From NCBI RefSeq assembly GCF_014861365.1, contig NZ_RRYW01000004.1, positions 1-64,000 of the forward strand: a DNA stretch of 64,000 nucleotides. Direction: 5' to 3'. Numbering within the stretch: the stretch's first letter is position 1; each line of letters begins with the position of its first letter. Positions 9,220 through 18,513 of this stretch are shown here, piece after piece. Both the position numbers and the translations under genes were made by a program. Source of the DNA: Psychrobacter sp. FME6. GTDB lineage: Bacteria; Pseudomonadota; Gammaproteobacteria; Pseudomonadales; Moraxellaceae. The notes below the pieces were generated by a model. The model worked only from the letters and a program-made list of their open reading frames with translations. It was not told the DNA's origin and ran no database searches.

Positions 9220-10293
9220 ATGCCTATTATGTCAGACATGCCAAACAACGAGTCCAGCTTTTATAATAATACCCAGTCTTACGCGCATCTAATTACTGAG
9301 CGTCATGCCATGCTCAAGCCTCTAACGCATCACCCATATCAATTAGGGGCAAGTCTATACATGCCAGCGACTCGCCAAGATATCTGGCAGGTGATCAAGC
9401 GCGATAAACTGCCAACGATTAATAGTATTATTATTTGTTTAGAAGATGCCGTCAGTCATCATGACGTCGAGCTGGCGCTCGAGCGTTTGCAGACGCTGCT
9501 GGATACTTGGGCCGCTCATGTTGATAGCATCAATAACCCATCCCAACCGATAGATATTCAGACCGAGCAGCCAACGCGTCCGCTAGTATTTGTACGACCA
9601 CGTCATCCAGCCATGTTAGAGCTGCTATCAGATTTTGCGCATATTGATTTGATTGATGGGTTCGTCATGCCCAAAGTAGATATGTATAGCCTATCTAATT
9701 GGCGCATGGCCTGTCAAAACCTCAGTAGCGAGACGCTATTAATGCCAACACTTGAGACTGCTGCATTATTCAATCCACATCACAATCAAGAGCTGGCCAT
9801 TGGCTTTAAAGAAGCCTTTAGCCAACCAATTTTTGCGCTGCGTATCGGTGGCAATGATTTGTTTGCAGCGTTGCGTTTGCGCCGTCCAAAAAACAGTATC
9901 GTCTATGACACGCCCATTGGCACGCTCGCTTATCAACTGCTTGGCTGTTTTGTACCACACGGTTTTTATCTTTCAGCGCCCGTATTTGAATATCTGGATC
10001 AGCCCATGCTATTTATGCAAGAGCTTAACCGTGATGTCAATTTGGGGCTGGTCGGGAAAACCGTCATTCACCCCAGCCAAATCGCATTGGTACAACAAGC
10101 GTATTGTGTACCATTAAGTACTTTGGACGAAGCGCAAGCGATACTCCATAGCGAGGCCAAAGCGGTATTTAAATATAACAATGCCATGTTAGAGCCAGCC
10201 ACTCACCGCGCATGGGCACAAGAAGTGGTCAATCGAGCAGCAGTGTTCGGCACCATTAATGACGGTCATAGTGACTATAAACCGCTACTTTAA
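9220..10293 (+). CDS. HpcH/HpaI aldolase / CitE-like lyase of the Ter cluster
   Basis: This 357-residue protein has the CitE/HpcH TIM-barrel motifs in order: IIICLEDAV near 70 (metal-binding Glu-Asp), FVRPRHP, DGFVMPKVD (Lys), LMPTLETAALF (Glu), IGGNDLF near 209-215 (Asp) and GKTVIHPSQIALV near 278-290. Enzymes of this family split or join C-C bonds using CoA esters or oxaloacetate-like acids. Its place at the end of the Ter operon matches the predicted pathway. The frame is open back to a TTG at 9163, but that would add a hydrophobic leader unlike the family; ATG at 9220 or 9229 is preferred. No clear ribosome site precedes either. A terminator follows. Confidence 0.85.
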   Translation: MPIMSDMPNNESSFYNNTQSYAHLITERHAMLKPLTHHPYQLGASLYMPATRQDIWQVIKRDKLPTINSIIICLEDAVSHHDVELALERLQTLLDTWAAHVDSINNPSQPIDIQTEQPTRPLVFVRPRHPAMLELLSDFAHIDLIDGFVMPKVDMYSLSNWRMACQNLSSETLLMPTLETAALFNPHHNQELAIGFKEAFSQPIFALRIGGNDLFAALRLRRPKNSIVYDTPIGTLAYQLLGCFVPHGFYLSAPVFEYLDQPMLFMQELNRDVNLGLVGKTVIHPSQIALVQQAYCVPLSTLDEAQAILHSEAKAVFKYNNAMLEPATHRAWAQEVVNRAAVFGTINDGHSDYKPLL

Positions 10294-10339
10294 AGTCAAA
10301 TGCTAAACGTACCTTAAGACCATGAATAACTAAAATGAG

Positions 10340-10375
10340 AAAGCCGCTATCAAATCATGATAGCGGCTTTTTAAT
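10340..10375 (+). terminator. Rho-independent terminator of the Ter metabolic operon
   Basis: AAAGCCGCTATCA and TGATAGCGGCTTT form a 13-bp stem with a four-base loop, followed by TTTTT. It closes the five-gene operon. Confidence 0.92.
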
Positions 10376-10392
10376 GCAATCATCCAGTGCAT

Positions 10393-10423
10393 CACTAAGC
10401 ACTAAGCACTAAGCACTAAGCAC
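10393..10423. repeat. 7-bp tandem repeat, four copies
   Basis: CACTAAG is repeated four times without a break and overlaps the stop codon (TAG on the minus strand, 10416-10418) of the alpha/beta hydrolase. The stop lies in the unit closest to the gene, so changes in copy number would alter only the downstream sequence unless the first unit is lost. Confidence 0.85.
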
Positions 10424-11228
10424 AATTTACCAAGAATTTATTAATGGCTTTATTCACTTGCTCCGGCTCTTCTACAGTTGAGGTATGACCAGCGCCTTTG
10501 ATAACGGCAAGTTTAGAGCCTGCAATCGCAAAGTGCATGCGCTCAGCTTTGGGATAAGGTGTTGCCGCATCTTCATCACCAACGATAATCAATGTCGGCG
10601 TGATAATATCACCAAGCTGTTCATAAGTTCCTGTGCGCTCAATGACCCCCATTGTCGCTTTTATGACGCCACCCTTACGATTGCCTTGTAGCATCGTCAG
10701 CCATTGTTTACGATCAGATTTGCGCAGCTTGTCTGCCAAAAAAGTACTGCCAAACATAATCGGCATGACTTTATTGCTCACACGCCTAATACCTAGCCAG
10801 CGAATGGCTTTGATAAGTTTACGATACTGCGGTACGTTTTTAGGATCTTCAGGGTCGGCAGAGGTCTCTAATAAAATGAGTGATAATAATAGTTCGGGGC
10901 GCTTAAGGGCTATGCGCTGGGCGACAAAACCGCCCATCGACAACCCAAAAAAGTGACACTTAGTGACATTAAGGGCATCCAGTAGCGCAAGCGTATCTTC
11001 CGTTAGTGTCTCCATATCATAACCAGACTTAGCGATTTCTGACTGACCTTGCCCGCGGAAATCAAAAGCGATGCAACGGTAGTCTGCCTGAAAGCGCTCA
11101 ACTTGCTTGTCATACATCCGCGTATTCCATAGCAGACCATGAGCAAACACCATAACCGGCTTTTGCTTATCATGAGGCGCACTGTCTTCGTAATAAATAT
11201 CGATATTATTCACATTAATAATTGGCAT
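10416..11228 (-). CDS. Alpha/beta hydrolase
   Basis: This 270-residue single-domain alpha/beta hydrolase has the oxyanion HGLLWN segment (about 31), GLSMGG with the nucleophile Ser98, an acid in VGDEDAATP (Asp218/Asp220) and the catalytic His in GAGHTS (about 248). The layout is close to 3-oxoadipate enol-lactonases and small esterases, but no substrate can be fixed. There is no signal peptide, so it is cytoplasmic. The ATG at 11228 follows GGAAG by five bases; the GTG two codons upstream is too close to the ribosome site. It is a single gene, ending in the 7-bp tandem repeats. Confidence 0.88.
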   Translation of the reverse strand: MPIINVNNIDIYYEDSAPHDKQKPVMVFAHGLLWNTRMYDKQVERFQADYRCIAFDFRGQGQSEIAKSGYDMETLTEDTLALLDALNVTKCHFFGLSMGGFVAQRIALKRPELLLSLILLETSADPEDPKNVPQYRKLIKAIRWLGIRRVSNKVMPIMFGSTFLADKLRKSDRKQWLTMLQGNRKGGVIKATMGVIERTGTYEQLGDIITPTLIIVGDEDAATPYPKAERMHFAIAGSKLAVIKGAGHTSTVEEPEQVNKAINKFLVNCA

Positions 11229-11572
11229 AACCACTTCCTTGTTTTTACAAAAAAATAAACCTTTTAAAGCCTACCCATAAGATATGTCCTAGCATAATTC
11301 AACTGTCTTACCGTTGACAGCCTTATTTAGTAGCCTTATTTTGAATAGTAAGTTTTATAAGTTAATCAACTATATAGGTTCTTACTGCAATTTAGAAACC
11401 TTGCCAGCGTTTAGATGTGTCTTTAGCGCCCACAAAACCCGCTTTTATAATAAACCTAAACTGCTATAGTAATCGGCATTGCATTATTTGTTATATTTCC
11501 TACCAATAGCCAGTTTCCACAAATAACCTTTATATAGAAATCCCGTCTAACTCCTAAATAAGGATATCAACT
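11229..11572. promoter_or_regulatory. Divergent promoter region, no recognised element
   Basis: The 344-base AT-rich gap lies between the minus-strand hydrolase and the plus-strand enoyl-CoA hydratase. Promoters for both must lie here. I find no strong promoter match, operator or RNA gene. Confidence 0.4.
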
Positions 11573-12370
11573 ATGTCACAATCTCTCGTCGAATACCAAG
11601 CAGAAAACCATATCGCCACCATCACGATGAACGACCCAAAAACGCTTAACGCCTTTAGCACCGCACTCAAGAACGCCATGGTAGATGCGCTTGATAAAGC
11701 AGACACTGATGAGCAGGTTCGCGTCATTATATTACAAGGTGCAGGTGGCCACTTCTCAAGCGGTGGTCATATCGGTGAGATGTTAGAGAATGGCATGGAA
11801 AGCGAGGCGCTATCGAACAAGCTGAACTTTATGGTCGGCGAAGTGGCTGAGATCAGCCTAAAGTTGCGTAATATTCATAAGCCTATCATTGCCAAACTAG
11901 AGGGTGCGGTCGCAGGCGCTGGGATGAATTTGGCGCTAACTTGCGACTTTCGGATTGCCGCGGATAATGCTAAGTTTGTGCAAGCCTTTGTCAATATTGG
12001 GCTGATTCCAGATGCGGGTGGTATTTATCTGCTTAATCAGCTAATTGGTGTGGCAAAAACCACCGAGATGGTGATGCTGGGTGATAAGCTAAAAGCGGAT
12101 GATATGGCACGCTTAAACTTGGTGAATCAAGTGGTCAGCAACGAAGAATTAGAGGCAAGCGTACTGGCGCTGGCTACTCGCCTAAGCAATCTGCCCGGCA
12201 AAGCATTGGCATCAATGAAACACATGATTAATACCCATGCCTATATGGGCCTGAATGAAGCGCTCGATATGGAAGTAGATCAGCAAACGATGCTTGCCAA
12301 AACTGATGACTTTAAAGAAGGCATTACCGCATTTATGGAAAAACGTAAGCCAGTTTATCAGGGTAAATAG
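11573..12370 (+). CDS. Enoyl-CoA hydratase/isomerase family protein
   Basis: This 265-residue crotonase-fold protein has the length of the family. The two oxyanion-hole segments are visible: GGHFSSGGHIGEM (about 59-71) and GAVAGAGMNLALTCDFRIA (about 111-129). The 'LIPDAGGIYLLNQLIG' text (about 142-157) is like the PaaG/PaaB isomerase subgroup, where Asp replaces the catalytic Glu of classical hydratases. It should act on an acyl-CoA, adding water or moving a double bond; the exact substrate is not evident. AAGGATATC before the ATG is a good ribosome site. No other beta-oxidation gene is adjacent. Confidence 0.9.
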   Translation: MSQSLVEYQAENHIATITMNDPKTLNAFSTALKNAMVDALDKADTDEQVRVIILQGAGGHFSSGGHIGEMLENGMESEALSNKLNFMVGEVAEISLKLRNIHKPIIAKLEGAVAGAGMNLALTCDFRIAADNAKFVQAFVNIGLIPDAGGIYLLNQLIGVAKTTEMVMLGDKLKADDMARLNLVNQVVSNEELEASVLALATRLSNLPGKALASMKHMINTHAYMGLNEALDMEVDQQTMLAKTDDFKEGITAFMEKRKPVYQGK

Positions 12371-12419
12371 CCCTTCTTAACTATTTTGGGAAGCACTGCC
12401 AAATGCTAATATCACCTTA

Positions 12420-13451
12420 TCAAGGTTTGATATTAGCATTTGGCACCATTTCAATTCCTCGTTCACTTTCAAAATCAAGCTGATTACCCTTCATCTTTAC
12501 CCTAATCCCCCACTTAAGCCAGTTATGATCAAATGTAAAAGGTAACGGCGCATCTTCTGGTAACATCAACGTAAAAGGTATCGTTTCTGTCTGAGATGGC
12601 TTTAAAGATATTTTTGTATCAACCTTATAAGTATCTATGCCCTTACTATAGTACGAATAAGTGCTTTTTTTCCCCGAACCTTTTTCAGCACCCTCTAGAA
12701 GTCTTAAAGAAATACGAGCTCGTTCTATCGTTAAGACTTTACGGGGAGTTATGTTCAGCTCGCCTGTTATCTTTCCACTAGACGGTTGGTAGTTTTTGAT
12801 TTTAAGCTGAATTTGACCAAGTTTACGCTGCTGCCACATCACTGGTATAAATACCAACACAACCATAGCAACTACTATCGCTGGCACAAGGGTAAGGACA
12901 TAGAGAATCCACTCGACATCTTCACCAAAGATCAGAATCGATAACATTATGATAAGCACTATTGAGAAAACAACCACAAATACAATAGGCAGCCAAAGCG
13001 TCACTTTATTGATATTTTCGTCTAGTGTATTTACCCAAACAGCAGATTGCTGCGGAGAAATAACGGTAATTTTTTGTTGATTACCGATATCTGTAGCCCA
13101 CTTCATATCTAGTCGTGTACTTATAGCCCAAACAACAGTGGTATATCGACCTTCATAACTCAGTGGAATTGTATCGTCTGCCCCATCATCTGCTAATACC
13201 AAAGAAAACTCGAAGCAATATGTACCTGCTTCAAGCTTGCCACTATGAACCTTAATCTCCTGAATAACTTTGCTGTCTACTGAACCACGACCTTCGGTAT
13301 GATAGGACAAATCGACATAAATATTTCGAGAGTCTATCGCAGTATGGGCTTGAATAATGACTTCACCAGCTACCTTATCTCCTGGTCGTACTCGCAGGCT
13401 GGACTCACTCAGCTCAATATGTATCTCGCAAAGCGCCGGATTTGTAGCCAA
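12420..13451 (-). CDS. Membrane protein with arrestin-like domains split by a TM hairpin (paralogue 1)
   Basis: This is a 343-residue protein I cannot name. Residues ~8-132 look like an arrestin N-domain: a beta-rich segment with 'RVRPGDKVAGEVII', then IPLSYEG and WAISTRLDMKW before a DI...ITVIS end. Two hydrophobic helices follow (about 152-174 and 181-203), then WQQRKLGQ, and a second beta-rich domain (~215-343) with GELNITPRKVL and IPFTLMLPED. The next gene upstream is a clear paralogue with the same plan. By the hairpin, both domains should face the same side, most likely the cytoplasm. The start is TTG at 13451, the only initiator after an in-frame stop; its ribosome site (AGGAGAGG) is rather far away at about 16 bases, so the start is uncertain. 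Confidence 0.7.
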   Translation of the reverse strand: MATNPALCEIHIELSESSLRVRPGDKVAGEVIIQAHTAIDSRNIYVDLSYHTEGRGSVDSKVIQEIKVHSGKLEAGTYCFEFSLVLADDGADDTIPLSYEGRYTTVVWAISTRLDMKWATDIGNQQKITVISPQQSAVWVNTLDENINKVTLWLPIVFVVVFSIVLIIMLSILIFGEDVEWILYVLTLVPAIVVAMVVLVFIPVMWQQRKLGQIQLKIKNYQPSSGKITGELNITPRKVLTIERARISLRLLEGAEKGSGKKSTYSYYSKGIDTYKVDTKISLKPSQTETIPFTLMLPEDAPLPFTFDHNWLKWGIRVKMKGNQLDFESERGIEMVPNANIKP

Positions 13452-13555
13452 AGATAGTGATGAGATGTTCCTCTCCTATTATTTTTTCTATAAAGTAGAT
13501 GTTGTGATGCGGTGCAACTCTTATCCCAGCAGCACGGTTTTTTATAATGGATCGA

Positions 13556-14653
13556 CTATAGCGTAATCTCTATAGCCTGCTGACCCTCAAAAGCAATATC
13601 ATGGTTTTTTACTTTAACCTTAATAGACCAAGAAAGCTGATGGTTTTTTAATTTAAATGTGGGTGTCATATCAGTGGCTCGTGGCAAAGAAAAAGACAAT
13701 GATGTGGTTTGTAGTTTATTCAAGGGTATCGCTTCATCTATCTTATATGGCGCTATATCTTTGGCAAAATATAGTAATTTACTTTTTTCATTGATAAATA
13801 CTTCAACTTCCTCTATACGCTGTAGAATAACTTCTACTTGATCTAATACCAAACTTTTCTCAGGTATGATATTTATCTGGCCTTTTATCTGCTCTTTTTG
13901 TTGATCATCACTGACTTCGATGAAAACTTGACCCAACTTTCGACGTTGCCAAATTCTTGGTACTGCATTTTTTAGTATTCGTGCCGCTAGTAAGGTAAAT
14001 ACAGCGATAAACACATAAAACGGCCATGGCGTATTTTTGTTACTACTCACAAGTAATGACATAGTTCCAAGGATGATAAAAAAAACAATAGCGAATATAA
14101 AAGCCTCTATAAAATTAGATGGGTTAAGATTGGCGCTTGGCTCCGTTTGTCTAAGCTCACGTGCTTTTCTACTGATCACTACCAAAGGCTGCTTAGTTTT
14201 TATATCTAAGCCATGAGCAATATCGACTCTCACATTGATCGACCAGTTTATATCAAATAACTCACCGTGGTAGCTAATCGGTATTATATCGCTATTGCTT
14301 TCTTTATCCATTAAAGCGATAGAAAACTCCATGGAATGATTACCTGCACTGAGTCCATTAGTTGGAATATGAACGCTATTAATTCTTCTACTTTCTAGCC
14401 GCTTATGGTTTTCGATATCATAGCTTAAATCAATATAAACCCCTTGAGTGTCAATAGGATGAGATGTATTGATACAAAGGCTACCTTTTATGTCGTCGCC
14501 TACTTCTATCTGCTGTTGATTGGTTGGATCCAACTCTACTTTTATCTGATAAATCGGGGGTAAGTCTGAGCCTGTTATTAAATCATGCTCTTTTTCTATA
14601 GATTGTGCTGATATCTTAGACTGAGTTGATGGTGCTTTCATTAATAAACCCAT
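13556..14653 (-). CDS. Membrane protein with arrestin-like domains split by a TM hairpin (paralogue 2)
   Basis: This 365-residue protein is a paralogue of the gene downstream. It has a polar N-terminal extension (1-33), then an arrestin-like beta domain (~34-160) with 'IEVGDDIKGSLCI', IPISYHG and INWSINVRVD. Two membrane helices (about 181-203 and 209-227) come next, then WQRRKLGQ shared with the paralogue, and a second beta domain with GQINIIPEKSL and LSFSLPRA. The family is not one I can name; eukaryotic arrestins and bacterial Spo0M share this fold but lack the membrane hairpin. The two genes lie head to tail 104 bases apart and probably form an operon. No strong ribosome site precedes the ATG. 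Confidence 0.7.
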   Translation of the reverse strand: MGLLMKAPSTQSKISAQSIEKEHDLITGSDLPPIYQIKVELDPTNQQQIEVGDDIKGSLCINTSHPIDTQGVYIDLSYDIENHKRLESRRINSVHIPTNGLSAGNHSMEFSIALMDKESNSDIIPISYHGELFDINWSINVRVDIAHGLDIKTKQPLVVISRKARELRQTEPSANLNPSNFIEAFIFAIVFFIILGTMSLLVSSNKNTPWPFYVFIAVFTLLAARILKNAVPRIWQRRKLGQVFIEVSDDQQKEQIKGQINIIPEKSLVLDQVEVILQRIEEVEVFINEKSKLLYFAKDIAPYKIDEAIPLNKLQTTSLSFSLPRATDMTPTFKLKNHQLSWSIKVKVKNHDIAFEGQQAIEITL

Positions 14654-14691
14654 GGATTTTTACATGATTAAATAGGTAGTATAAAGCCAGC

Positions 14692-14832
14692 TATAGTTGA
14701 TTTACTTTAAAACCAATACAAGCGCTACTGGAGTAAATTTTTCGCAGCCTCTGTCACGCTGGCGATCCTCAAGCAAGAAAAATCAGCATCAGTAGCACGG
14801 GATTATTAACGTATCAATTTTATTTAGAACTA
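14692..14832. repeat. Intergenic repeat, diverged copy of the ~140-bp family
   Basis: The sequence begins TATAGTTGATTTACTTTAAA and ends near TTTAGAACTAG. In the centre, CGCAGCCTCTGTC matches the reverse complement of the core of the repeats at 50848 and 62371, and CAAGCAAGAAAAA matches their other core. It lies between acnB and the arrestin-like pair and has no coding capacity. Confidence 0.65.
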
Positions 14833-14855
14833 GGGCGTATTGAAGTTAGTTATTT

Positions 14856-14891
14856 AAAAAAACCCCGCATCATAACGATACGGGGTTTTCT
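14856..14891 (-). terminator. Rho-independent terminator of acnB
   Basis: AAAACCCCG and CGGGGTTTT flank an 11-16 base loop region. On the minus strand the stem is followed by a run of seven T, directly after the acnB stop. Confidence 0.92.
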
Positions 14892-14928
14892 GTTTTCTTA
14901 ATTCATTAAACGTTGTTGAGAATAAAAA

Positions 14929-17532
14929 CTAGGTCAACTGAGCCACGTTAATTTTATCTGCTTCTTCCGTATACTCTTCCATACGGTCAAAGTTCATGTA
15001 TTGATAGACTTCATCACCCATGCTATTGAGCATACCAGCGTACTGCTGATATTCGTCATTGGTAGGCAATTTACCTAGTACCGCTGCGACTGCTGCAAGC
15101 TCTGCAGAAGCCAAGTATACGTTAGCGCCTTGACCAAGACGGTTCGGGAAGTTACGCGTAGACGTCGATACCGCAGTAGAGTTCGGTGCGATACGCGCTT
15201 GGTTACCCATACATAATGAACAACCTGGCATCTCAGTACGAGCACCGGCTTGCGCATAAATGTTGTAATAACCTTCTTCCATCAACTGACGCGCATCCAT
15301 TTTCGTTGGTGGCGCAATCCATAGACGAGTTTTTAGGCTTCCTGCTGGGACGTCTTGTAGCAATTTACCAGCGGCACGGAAATGACCGATGTTGGTCATG
15401 CACGAACCAATGAATACTTCATCAATGGTATCACCAGCGACGTCAGCCAATGTTTTAGCATCATCTGGATCGTTCGGGCAGCAAAGGATCGGCTCTTTGA
15501 TCTCTGACATATCGATGGTCATATCGATTGCATATTCTGCATCTTCGTCAGCACGCATGAGGCTTGGATTCGCCAACCACTCTTGCATCTGCTCGATACG
15601 ACGGCTGATCGTACGTGCATCGCCATAGCCTTCTGAGATCATCCATTTAAGTAGCGTGATGTTTGAGTTTAAGTACTCAGTCACTGATGCTTCAGATAGC
15701 GTGATGGTACAACCAGCAGCACTACGCTCAGCTGACGCATCAGACAATTCAAACGCTTGCTCAGCGGTTAAGTCTTCTAGACCTTCGATTTCAAGAATAC
15801 GACCATTGAATTCGTTGATTTTGCCTTTCTTATCAACAGTTAATAGGCCATCTTTGATCGCTTGATAAGGAATAGCGTGTACAAGGTCACGTAAAGTAAT
15901 ACCCGCTTGGCGTTCGCCAACGAAGCGCACACGGACAGACTCAGGCATATCCAGTGGCATCACACCAGTTGCTGCTGCGAATGCGACCAAACCAGAACCG
16001 GCTGGGAACGAAATACCCATTGGGAAACGCGTATGTGAGTCACCACCAGTACCAACGGTATCTGGAAGGAGCATACGGTTCAACCATGAGTGAATGATTC
16101 CGTCACCTGGACGTAAGCTCACACCGCCACGGTTCATGATAAAGTCAGGTAGCGTATGCTGAGTCTCAACGTCAACTGGCTTTGGATAAGCGGCGGTATG
16201 ACAGAATGACTGCATCACTAGATCAGCTTGGAAACCTAGGCAGGCCAAGTCTTTTAGCTCATCACGAGTCATCGGACCTGTAGTATCTTGCGAGCCGACT
16301 GTGGTCATTTTTGGTTCGCAGTACATGCCAGCACGGACGCCGTCTAGACCACAAGCTTTACCGACCATTTTTTGTGCTAAGGTAAAGCCTTTGCCGGTAT
16401 CGACTGGCTCTTCTGGTTTAGCAAAGATATCTGAATGACCAAGACCCATATACTCACGAGCACGGTTGGTTAGGCCACGACCCACAATTAGTGGAATACG
16501 GCCGCCTGCACGAACTTCATCAAGCAAGGTTGGTGAGTTCAGTTTAAACTCAGAGATAACTTCGTCAGAGTCATGCTTAGTGATTTTGCCTTCATACGGA
16601 TAGATGTCAAACACATCACCCATGTTTAGGTTATCAACCGCGACTTTTTCGATTGGTAAGGCGCCAGAGTCTTCCATGGTATTGAAGAAAATAGGAGCGA
16701 TGTTATTACCTAATACTAGACCACCGCCACGTTTGTTTGGCACGTTAGGGATATCTTCGCCCATTAACCACAACACTGAGTTGGTCGCAGACTTACGGCT
16801 AGAGCCAGTCCCTACGACGTCACCAACATAAGCCAATTGATGGCCTTTTTTCTTAAGCTCTTCGATCTGCTTCATTGGACCGACAACACCCTCATCATCA
16901 GCAGTGATACCGTCGCGAGAGTTTTTGTGCATGGCCAATGAATGCAATGGGATATCTGGGCGGCTCCACGCGTCTTGCGCAGGAGACAAGTCATCGGTAT
17001 TGGTTTCGCCAGTGACTTTAAAAGTAGTATAAGTTGACTTTTTAGGAACCTCTTTACGGTTTAAGAACCATTCAGCATCTGCCCAAGATTGCACCACTTC
17101 TTTAGCGATGTCGTTACCGGCTTCGGCTTTTTCAGTCACGTCATTGAACGCGTCAAATACCAGCAAGGTCTTTTTCAATGCTTCAGCGGCGTCTTGTGCG
17201 ACATCTGCATCATCAAGAGCGGCAACCAATGGCTGAACGTTATAGCCACCTTGCATGGTGCCTAGGATTTCAACCGCTTTTTTCTTATTGATAAGCGGCG
17301 ATGATGCCTCACCTTTTAGGATAGCCGCTAAAAATGCTGCTTTAACGTAAGCTGCTTGGTCAACGCCAGCAGGAATACGGTTTTCTAGTAAGTTCATCAA
17401 GAACTCATCTTCGCCTGCTGGTGGGGTTTTTAATAGTTCAACCAACTCTGCTACTTGTTTTTCATTCAGTGGTAGCGGTACAGTTCCTAGCTCAGCACGT
17501 TCTTCGACATGTTTACGATAAGCTTCTAACAC
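14929..17532 (-). CDS. acnB: Aconitate hydratase B
   Basis: This 867-residue protein has the length and text of AcnB. It begins with the HEAT-like N-domain ([16 protein letters not shown]...), followed by the swivel domain ([21 protein letters not shown], near 176-196) and the catalytic part with the iron-sulfur cysteines in 'ACGLDG', '[16 protein letters not shown]' (about 709-725) and '[12 protein letters not shown]' (about 772-784). It interconverts citrate and isocitrate in the TCA cycle in the cytoplasm. No truncation is seen. It is a single gene with its own terminator and a 423-base upstream region. Confidence 0.98.
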   Translation of the reverse strand: MLEAYRKHVEERAELGTVPLPLNEKQVAELVELLKTPPAGEDEFLMNLLENRIPAGVDQAAYVKAAFLAAILKGEASSPLINKKKAVEILGTMQGGYNVQPLVAALDDADVAQDAAEALKKTLLVFDAFNDVTEKAEAGNDIAKEVVQSWADAEWFLNRKEVPKKSTYTTFKVTGETNTDDLSPAQDAWSRPDIPLHSLAMHKNSRDGITADDEGVVGPMKQIEELKKKGHQLAYVGDVVGTGSSRKSATNSVLWLMGEDIPNVPNKRGGGLVLGNNIAPIFFNTMEDSGALPIEKVAVDNLNMGDVFDIYPYEGKITKHDSDEVISEFKLNSPTLLDEVRAGGRIPLIVGRGLTNRAREYMGLGHSDIFAKPEEPVDTGKGFTLAQKMVGKACGLDGVRAGMYCEPKMTTVGSQDTTGPMTRDELKDLACLGFQADLVMQSFCHTAAYPKPVDVETQHTLPDFIMNRGGVSLRPGDGIIHSWLNRMLLPDTVGTGGDSHTRFPMGISFPAGSGLVAFAAATGVMPLDMPESVRVRFVGERQAGITLRDLVHAIPYQAIKDGLLTVDKKGKINEFNGRILEIEGLEDLTAEQAFELSDASAERSAAGCTITLSEASVTEYLNSNITLLKWMISEGYGDARTISRRIEQMQEWLANPSLMRADEDAEYAIDMTIDMSEIKEPILCCPNDPDDAKTLADVAGDTIDEVFIGSCMTNIGHFRAAGKLLQDVPAGSLKTRLWIAPPTKMDARQLMEEGYYNIYAQAGARTEMPGCSLCMGNQARIAPNSTAVSTSTRNFPNRLGQGANVYLASAELAAVAAVLGKLPTNDEYQQYAGMLNSMGDEVYQYMNFDRMEEYTEEADKINVAQLT

Positions 17533-17955
17533 AATAGTCGTCCTCGTCAGTTGGGGTTTAGCACATTACGTGGGTAGTCAGCATGACAGCCTGCGCCTAT
17601 GTGCTAGATGGAATAATTATCCATGCAATCATAGCTTAAATCACTCTAAATGTTAATGGCTCAGCCCTTAAAAGACGCATAATAAGGCCATATTGGACAT
17701 TTATTATAAAAATGGTCCCATCAATAATACCATTGAACGCCTTTTAACCATCGATACTTAACTTGTCGTTGTGGTCAAGTATTATCTGATTTATGGTTAA
17801 ATAAATGCCGCGTGACTGCTATACTCTTTTGTAAGATATTATTTTAGAAAATATCATCTTGATGATTCGGCTGTATAAGATAGCTTTTATCAGCTATCAG
17901 CAAACGCTAAAGGTGTAAATACCAAGGATGACGATACAACAAGGATGACAGAAAT
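17533..17955. promoter_or_regulatory. Divergent region between acnB and the CMD-like gene
   Basis: These 423 AT-rich bases carry promoters in both directions. Just before the plus-strand gene AAGGATGAC occurs twice, nine bases apart, the second copy seven bases or so before the ATG at 17956. I see no RNA gene, riboswitch or clear operator. Confidence 0.45.
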
Positions 17956-18351
17956 ATGAAGAATAACGCCAATTACGACAATGGCCTAAAGGTGCGCACC
18001 GAGGTCATGGGCGAACAACACGTAACACGCTCGCTCGATGGGGCGACCGGATTCACCCAGCCATTACAAGAGTGGATCATTGAACATGCTTGGGGCAGCA
18101 CCTGGCAAGATGACTCGGTATTGCCGCGCAAATACCGCTCATTAATCACCATTGCTTTTTTAATTGCTCAAAAAAGCCCGAACGAGCTAAAAGGTCATAT
18201 CCGAGGCGCGATCAATAATGGCGCAAGTGTCGCTGAGATTCGAGAAGTATTGATGCATAGCCTGCCATACTGCGGCGCACCTGCCACCCAAGAAGCGTTT
18301 CGTGCCGCCATAGAAATCCTGAATGAATTGAATATCGATATAGATATTTAA
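17956..18351 (+). CDS. Carboxymuconolactone decarboxylase / AhpD-like protein
   Basis: This 131-residue protein has the size and helical text of gamma-carboxymuconolactone decarboxylases. 'LIAQKSPNELKGHIRGAINNG' is followed by the family's VAEIREVLMHSLPYCGAPATQEAFRAA (about 94-120, stated here in parts: Glu-Ile-Arg-Glu, then His, then PYCGAPA). It lacks a CxxC redox pair of AhpD, since only one Cys is visible, so it is closer to PcaC-type than to peroxidase partners. The substrate is unknown and no protocatechuate genes are adjacent. The ribosome site is AAGGATGAC. Confidence 0.85.
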   Translation: MKNNANYDNGLKVRTEVMGEQHVTRSLDGATGFTQPLQEWIIEHAWGSTWQDDSVLPRKYRSLITIAFLIAQKSPNELKGHIRGAINNGASVAEIREVLMHSLPYCGAPATQEAFRAAIEILNELNIDIDI

Positions 18352-18513
18352 AACTATGGTAAATAGACGAATCGTAGTAGTCTTAAGCATACGAGTTAAA
18401 ACAAACGCCTAAGCAACCAACAAATCAATATCTGCTATAATAACGCCACTTCTAAAACATTCTAACAATCCCGTAAACCCTTATAATACAAAGAGCTAAG
18501 AGACAATATAATT

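Noticed and set aside
9752-10117. A 121-codon frame inside the aldolase gene
   Set aside because: It overlaps the aldolase in another frame, and the aldolase carries the full set of family motifs. The extra frame has no features of a real protein.
1-10293. Direct proof of tellurite resistance
   Set aside because: terB and terC are not in the window, so the Ter genes may serve general stress and not tellurite in particular.
10393-10423. Short tandem repeats as a possible CRISPR array
   Set aside because: Units are 7 bp with no spacers, and no Cas gene is in the window. The 14- and 15-bp repeats near 25 kb are also unspaced.
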